Source of the DNA: an uncultured Bacilli bacterium | GTDB lineage: Bacteria; Bacillota_I; Bacilli_A; RF39; UBA660 | NCBI GenBank assembly: GCA_948552115.1 | Contig: CAOWNX010000005.1 | Span: forward strand, 1-17,435 | DNA: 17,435 nt | Direction of reading: 5' to 3' | Shown: piece after piece, positions 15,207 through 17,435 of the stretch | Numbering within the stretch: position 1 is the first letter of the stretch | Layout: each line of letters begins with the position of its first letter | Made by a program: the position numbers and the translations under genes | The notes under the pieces: model-generated | The model's input: only the letters and a program-made list of their open reading frames with translations | Database searches by the model: none | What the model was told of the DNA's origin: nothing

Positions 15207-15407
15207 ATCTTGATTTAAATTATATTTACGATTAAATTTTTCGATATTACCAGTTCTCTTGGCATTTCCTTGTTTTCCAGTATAAAATGGATGGCATTCA
15301 TTACAAATTTCAACTTCTATTTTATCTTTTGTAGACATTGTTTTAAATGAAGCACCACATGCACATTTTACTTCTACTTCTTTCATTTCTGGATGAATTG
15401 GTTTCAT
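15195..15407 (-). CDS. rpmE: 50S ribosomal protein L31, zinc-binding type
   Basis: The 70-residue product has the L31 sequence (MKPIHPEMKEVEVKCACGASF, and NECHPFYTGKQG). It has the four cysteines of the zinc-binding form: CAC near residue 16 and CNEC near 37. In Firmicutes this form is used when zinc is plentiful. I chose ATG 15407, after AAAGGAG; an upstream in-frame ATG at 15443 falls inside a leader hairpin. The gene is monocistronic with its own promoter and a terminator that overlaps its stop. murI lies about 115 bases upstream. Confidence 0.97.
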   Translation of the reverse strand: MKPIHPEMKEVEVKCACGASFKTMSTKDKIEVEICNECHPFYTGKQGNAKRTGNIEKFNRKYNLNQDKAA

Positions 15408-15423
15408 AATCAATCTCCTTTCG

Positions 15424-15445
15424 CCATACCTATTTTTAGGCATAG
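15424..15445 (-). promoter_or_regulatory. Leader hairpin directly before the rpmE ribosome site
   Basis: In the transcript CUAUGCCUA (15437-15445) pairs with UAGGUAUGG (15424-15432), 9 bp with two G-U pairs and a four-base loop, ending a few bases before AAAGGAG. Autoregulatory leaders before L31 genes are known in bacteria. Whether this is one is inference. Confidence 0.5.
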
Positions 15446-15462
15446 TAACATTCGTCTTTTGT

Positions 15463-15490
15463 ATTATATCATAAAATTTACCTAGTGCAA
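15463..15490 (-). promoter_or_regulatory. rpmE promoter
   Basis: Minus strand -35 TTGCAC (15485-15490), 16-base spacer, -10 TATAAT (15463-15468) extended by TGA. The leader would be about 49 bases and contains the hairpin at 15424-15445. Confidence 0.7.
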
Positions 15491-15521
15491 GGGTATTTTT
15501 GTTATTCTATCTATTTCTATT

Positions 15522-16265
15522 TTATGATTTTTTAATTTCTTTATTCTCGTTATTTATATAATTATAAAATCTGTTTTGTTTTTCTATACTTTCTGATGAA
15601 TCAATGAATTCAATCACTTCTTTTTGATTTTTGTCTTGGATTTCTTTTTGTAGTAGTCTGCTTACTCCTATGCCTCCATCAAAAAAATTAACTTCTTTAA
15701 AATATTCTAAAATTCTGTTTTGAATTAAAGGATAATGGGTACATCCAAGTACAATATTTTTTGTTTCAGGATATTCTTTTTTCAAATTTTGAAGAAATTC
15801 ATTAATTTTTTCTTGGTTGTTTTCTTCAATATCATTTGCTAGTCCTTTACAAGGTACTAGTACAGTTTGTTCTGTTTTATATTTTTGATAGGTATTTAAA
15901 AATTTTTGGGATTTGAGTGTAGCAGAGGTTGCTAATACTAGCGTTAGTCCTTTGTATTGTCTATCTTTTACCACTTTGAGCGCTGGTTCAATGGCTATGA
16001 TTCGTATCGTAGGGTATTCTTTTCTTAAGCGAGAACTACATATAGCACTTGCAGTGTTACAAGCTATTACAATTGTTTGACATCCTTTTTGGATTAAGTA
16101 TTCCACGATATTTTTTACCATATCATAAATTTCTTGCTCTGGTTTTTCTCCATATGGATTATTTTTGGAATCACTGTAATAAATAAAATGTTGATGTTTT
16201 AATAATTTACGAATATGATTTAAAACTGTGACTCCTCCAATTCCTGAATCTAAAATTCCAATCAT
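15522..16265 (-). CDS. murI: Glutamate racemase
   Basis: MurI makes D-glutamate for peptidoglycan by racemising L-glutamate with two cysteines. The 247-residue protein starts MIGILDSGIGGVTVL (Asp6, Ser7). It has catalytic Cys69 in VIACNTASA, LATSATLKSQKF, and catalytic Cys175 in VLGCTHYPLI. The SDSKNNPYGEK segment (31-41) is also typical. AAGGTG precedes the ATG. The upstream CorB-like gene ends 11 bases before, so they probably share a transcript. No clear terminator is seen before the rpmE promoter. Confidence 0.97.
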   Translation of the reverse strand: MIGILDSGIGGVTVLNHIRKLLKHQHFIYYSDSKNNPYGEKPEQEIYDMVKNIVEYLIQKGCQTIVIACNTASAICSSRLRKEYPTIRIIAIEPALKVVKDRQYKGLTLVLATSATLKSQKFLNTYQKYKTEQTVLVPCKGLANDIEENNQEKINEFLQNLKKEYPETKNIVLGCTHYPLIQNRILEYFKEVNFFDGGIGVSRLLQKEIQDKNQKEVIEFIDSSESIEKQNRFYNYINNENKEIKKS

Positions 16266-16276
16266 TTTTCTTCACC

Positions 16277-16786
16277 TTACTTTAAATGTAGGAGATGTTT
16301 GATTTTTCCTACACCAAAAACAATTTTATCACTTTTTTTCATGGCTAATTGTTTTCCTAAAGCCTTTCCTCCTACGGTTAATGCTGAAATCAACGAGGTA
16401 ATTAAAATGGTTATCCACAGGATATTGGTATGAAAGGTAATTACTAGATAAGTAGTTAACGATGCTCCTAAGGAACCACTTACAATTCCACAAATATCTC
16501 CTACTACGTCGTTACAAATACTAGATACTATATTACTATTCCGAAGGAGAGATATTGATTCTTTTGCTCCATTTATTTTTTTGGATGACATGGCATGGAA
16601 TGAAGACTCTTTACTGGTTAATGTGGCTACTCCTATCATATCAAATATTATTCCAATGAATATGACAATTATTAAAATGATTAAGAGGATAATTACATTC
16701 ATGTCTCCGCAAAAGCTAGATAATCCACTAAAAATTGCTGAAACAATAAATGATAATAAAAATACTTTGAATGGCCAATATTTCAT
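16277..16786 (-). CDS. CorB/DUF21-like integral membrane protein
   Basis: A 169-residue membrane protein that I recognise as the small family usually labelled CorB-like (Mg/Co transporter). It has four hydrophobic segments (about 6-25, 31-58, 102-122 and 124-146). The conserved parts are IGIIFDMIGVATLTSKESSFHAM and ICNDVVGDICGIVSGSLGA, with acidic residues inside membrane-proximal stretches, and a Gly- and Lys-rich end. It lacks the CBS and CorC domains of full CNNM/CorB proteins, so transport is not established. The start at 16786 (MKYWPFK) follows GGGAG; a longer in-frame start at 16819 would lie within the terminator hairpin. It probably forms an operon with murI. Confidence 0.7.
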   Translation of the reverse strand: MKYWPFKVFLLSFIVSAIFSGLSSFCGDMNVIILLIILIIVIFIGIIFDMIGVATLTSKESSFHAMSSKKINGAKESISLLRNSNIVSSICNDVVGDICGIVSGSLGASLTTYLVITFHTNILWITILITSLISALTVGGKALGKQLAMKKSDKIVFGVGKIKHLLHLK

Positions 16787-16804
16787 AAATTCTCCCTTTT
16801 TATG

Positions 16805-16835
16805 AAAAAAGATTCTCAAATGAAGAACCTTTTTT
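16805..16835 (-). terminator. Strong intrinsic terminator ending the ORF-less transcript
   Basis: Minus strand AAAAAAGGTTCT (16824-16835) pairs with AGAATCTTTTTT (16805-16816), 12 bp with one G-U, seven-base loop, T6 end. It separates the region at 16836-17317 from the CorB-like gene. Confidence 0.85.
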
Positions 16836-17317
16836 AGCTACAATGGTTTTTGTGTGGTAAATTATAAATTAATTTTACGGCTTAGGTCGAGTTGAATTTC
16901 TCTACTTTCTACCTTTGGTTACCCTACAGGCGATTTCTCTTTCAAGAAAGTAACTAAGTGTCTCCAGCTTAATTACTCGATTACCACTGAGTCCGTACTT
17001 TAATCCTTATAATTTTGACACTCTAGAGGTTTTCCCTGACATACACGAACCAATACTTATTCGCTTTTGCAATTATGATTTTGATAAAATGAATCGTTAT
17101 CTCCCAACATAATCACTCACGACATACACTTTTTTAAATTCTTGCGGGATTTTAGGAGGTTGGTTATATGCCGTTATAACTTTCCCAAAATCTTAAATTA
17201 TATAATCACCCCTACTTGGGCAGAAGAAGCAAATTATATAAAGTGCTTTCATGCAATTGGTAGATTTTTAGCCCTACCTTCATATTGTGTGGATGACTAG
17301 AATAATGCACCACATGG
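16805..17317 (-). ncRNA. Candidate structured non-coding RNA, about 0.5 kb, class unknown
   Basis: No ORF of note lies here on either strand, yet a consensus promoter precedes it and a strong terminator ends it. On the minus strand complementary segments nest. TACGG (16993-16997) pairs with CCGTA (16876-16880), TCGAGT (16975-16980) with ACTCGA (16887-16892), and AGAAAGTA (16903-16910) with TACTTTCT (16945-16952). CTTAG (16954-16958) pairs with CTAAG (16881-16885) across the TCGAGT helix, which would be a pseudoknot. The 5' part has GTTATA/TATAAC (17163-17180), GGTAG/CTACC (17259-17278) and TGTGG/CCACA (17288-17314) hairpins. GTGTATGTC occurs twice (17038-17046, 17121-17129). I found no RNase P, tmRNA, SRP or T-box consensus. 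Transcription and structure are inferred. Confidence 0.6.
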
Positions 17318-17323
17318 CATAAC

Positions 17324-17352
17324 ATTTTAGCAAATTTATTTTGATTTGTAAA
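17324..17352 (-). promoter_or_regulatory. Sigma-A promoter of the candidate non-coding RNA
   Basis: Minus strand -35 TTTACA (17347-17352), 17-base spacer, -10 TAAAAT (17324-17329) with extended TGC. It starts 12 bases after the stop of the upstream gene, and no ribosome site with ORF follows. Confidence 0.7.
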
Positions 17353-17363
17353 ATTTCTATTTT

Positions 17364-17435
17364 TTAGAGATTTAAGTTATTTATAATTTTATTTGCAATA
17401 TCTTTGTGTCCTTTGTAATTCATATAGTAACTTTC
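17364..17435 (-). CDS. C-terminal end of a possible SGNH/GDSL-type hydrolase
   Basis: Only the last 23 codons are in the window. They read ESYYMNYKGHKDIANKII followed by NNLNL and stop. The pattern HxNxxGHxxIAxxI is common where SGNH hydrolases and acyltransferase-linked SGNH domains place their catalytic His (here MNYKGH, with the first His replaced by Met). The match is short and could be chance. Confidence 0.4.
   Translation of the reverse strand, partial: ESYYMNYKGHKDIANKIINNLNL

Noticed and set aside
17057..17110. A 17-codon ORF on the minus strand inside the candidate RNA
   Set aside because: It lacks a ribosome site and has no recognisable features; short ORFs of this size arise by chance.
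17038..17129. GACATACAC repeated twice as a CRISPR-like or iteron array
   Set aside because: Only two nine-base copies, with no third unit and no cas or rep genes in the window.
16836..17317. RNase P RNA, tmRNA, SRP RNA, group I/II intron or T-box in the ORF-less region
   Set aside because: I looked on both strands for the conserved cores (for example GAGGAAAGTCC, the tRNA-like tmRNA ends, GGTCAGG-type SRP loop, intron domain V, T-box AGGGTGG) and found none.

Overview
The window is AT-rich DNA from a spore-forming, low-GC Firmicute. SpoIID, a SpoIIQ-like protein, SpoIIID, a YwzB/DUF1146 protein and the hpf-secA pair all point to the class Bacilli in a broad sense, perhaps a gut Erysipelotrichales- or RF39-like lineage (inference; no rRNA marker is present). 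Nearly all genes lie on the minus strand. The plus strand carries only an agrBD-like pair and one broken gene of unknown function.

Layout. (1) About 1-2400 looks like the end of an integrative element: a Fic-domain protein (cut by the window start) with a sigma-A promoter containing a palindromic operator candidate, and a tyrosine integrase broken by a nonsense codon and a frameshift. A long inverted repeat lies at the junction with secA. (2) 2427-6678 is core genome: secA (with a one-base frameshift), relics of two IS3-family elements, hpf and a cold-shock gene. (3) 6679-9842 is a peptide quorum-sensing locus: agrB and a small unlisted agrD on the plus strand, converging on a LytTR response regulator and an AgrC-type kinase on the minus strand. 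The likely circuit is AgrD precursor, AgrB processing, sensing by AgrC, phospho-transfer to the AgrA-like regulator, and probable feedback on the agrBD promoter.

(4) 9862-14115 is a sporulation cluster read on the minus strand: ATP-grasp protein, rpiB, ywzB-like, spoIID, spoIIQ-like, spoIIID, and a shrunken, degenerate MreB/Mbl-like protein where Bacillus has mbl. A near-perfect sigma-F promoter sits in front of the spoIIQ-like gene. (5) 14126-15108 holds an unrecognised small protein and, divergently, an unrecognised gene split by a frameshift. (6) 15175-16835 carries rpmE (with a leader hairpin), murI and a CorB/DUF21-like membrane protein. (7) 16805-17352 has no ORF, but has its own consensus promoter, nested complementary segments and a strong terminator, so it most likely encodes a structured RNA of about 0.5 kb that I could not assign to a class. 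The window ends in the last 23 codons of a possible SGNH-type hydrolase.

Two sequence habits recur. The extended -10 element TGATATAAT appears before at least five genes. Three intrinsic terminators overlap the stop codon of the gene they end. Three genes (integrase, secA, the 14615 gene) each look one base short; because secA is essential, sequencing or assembly error must be weighed against real decay.
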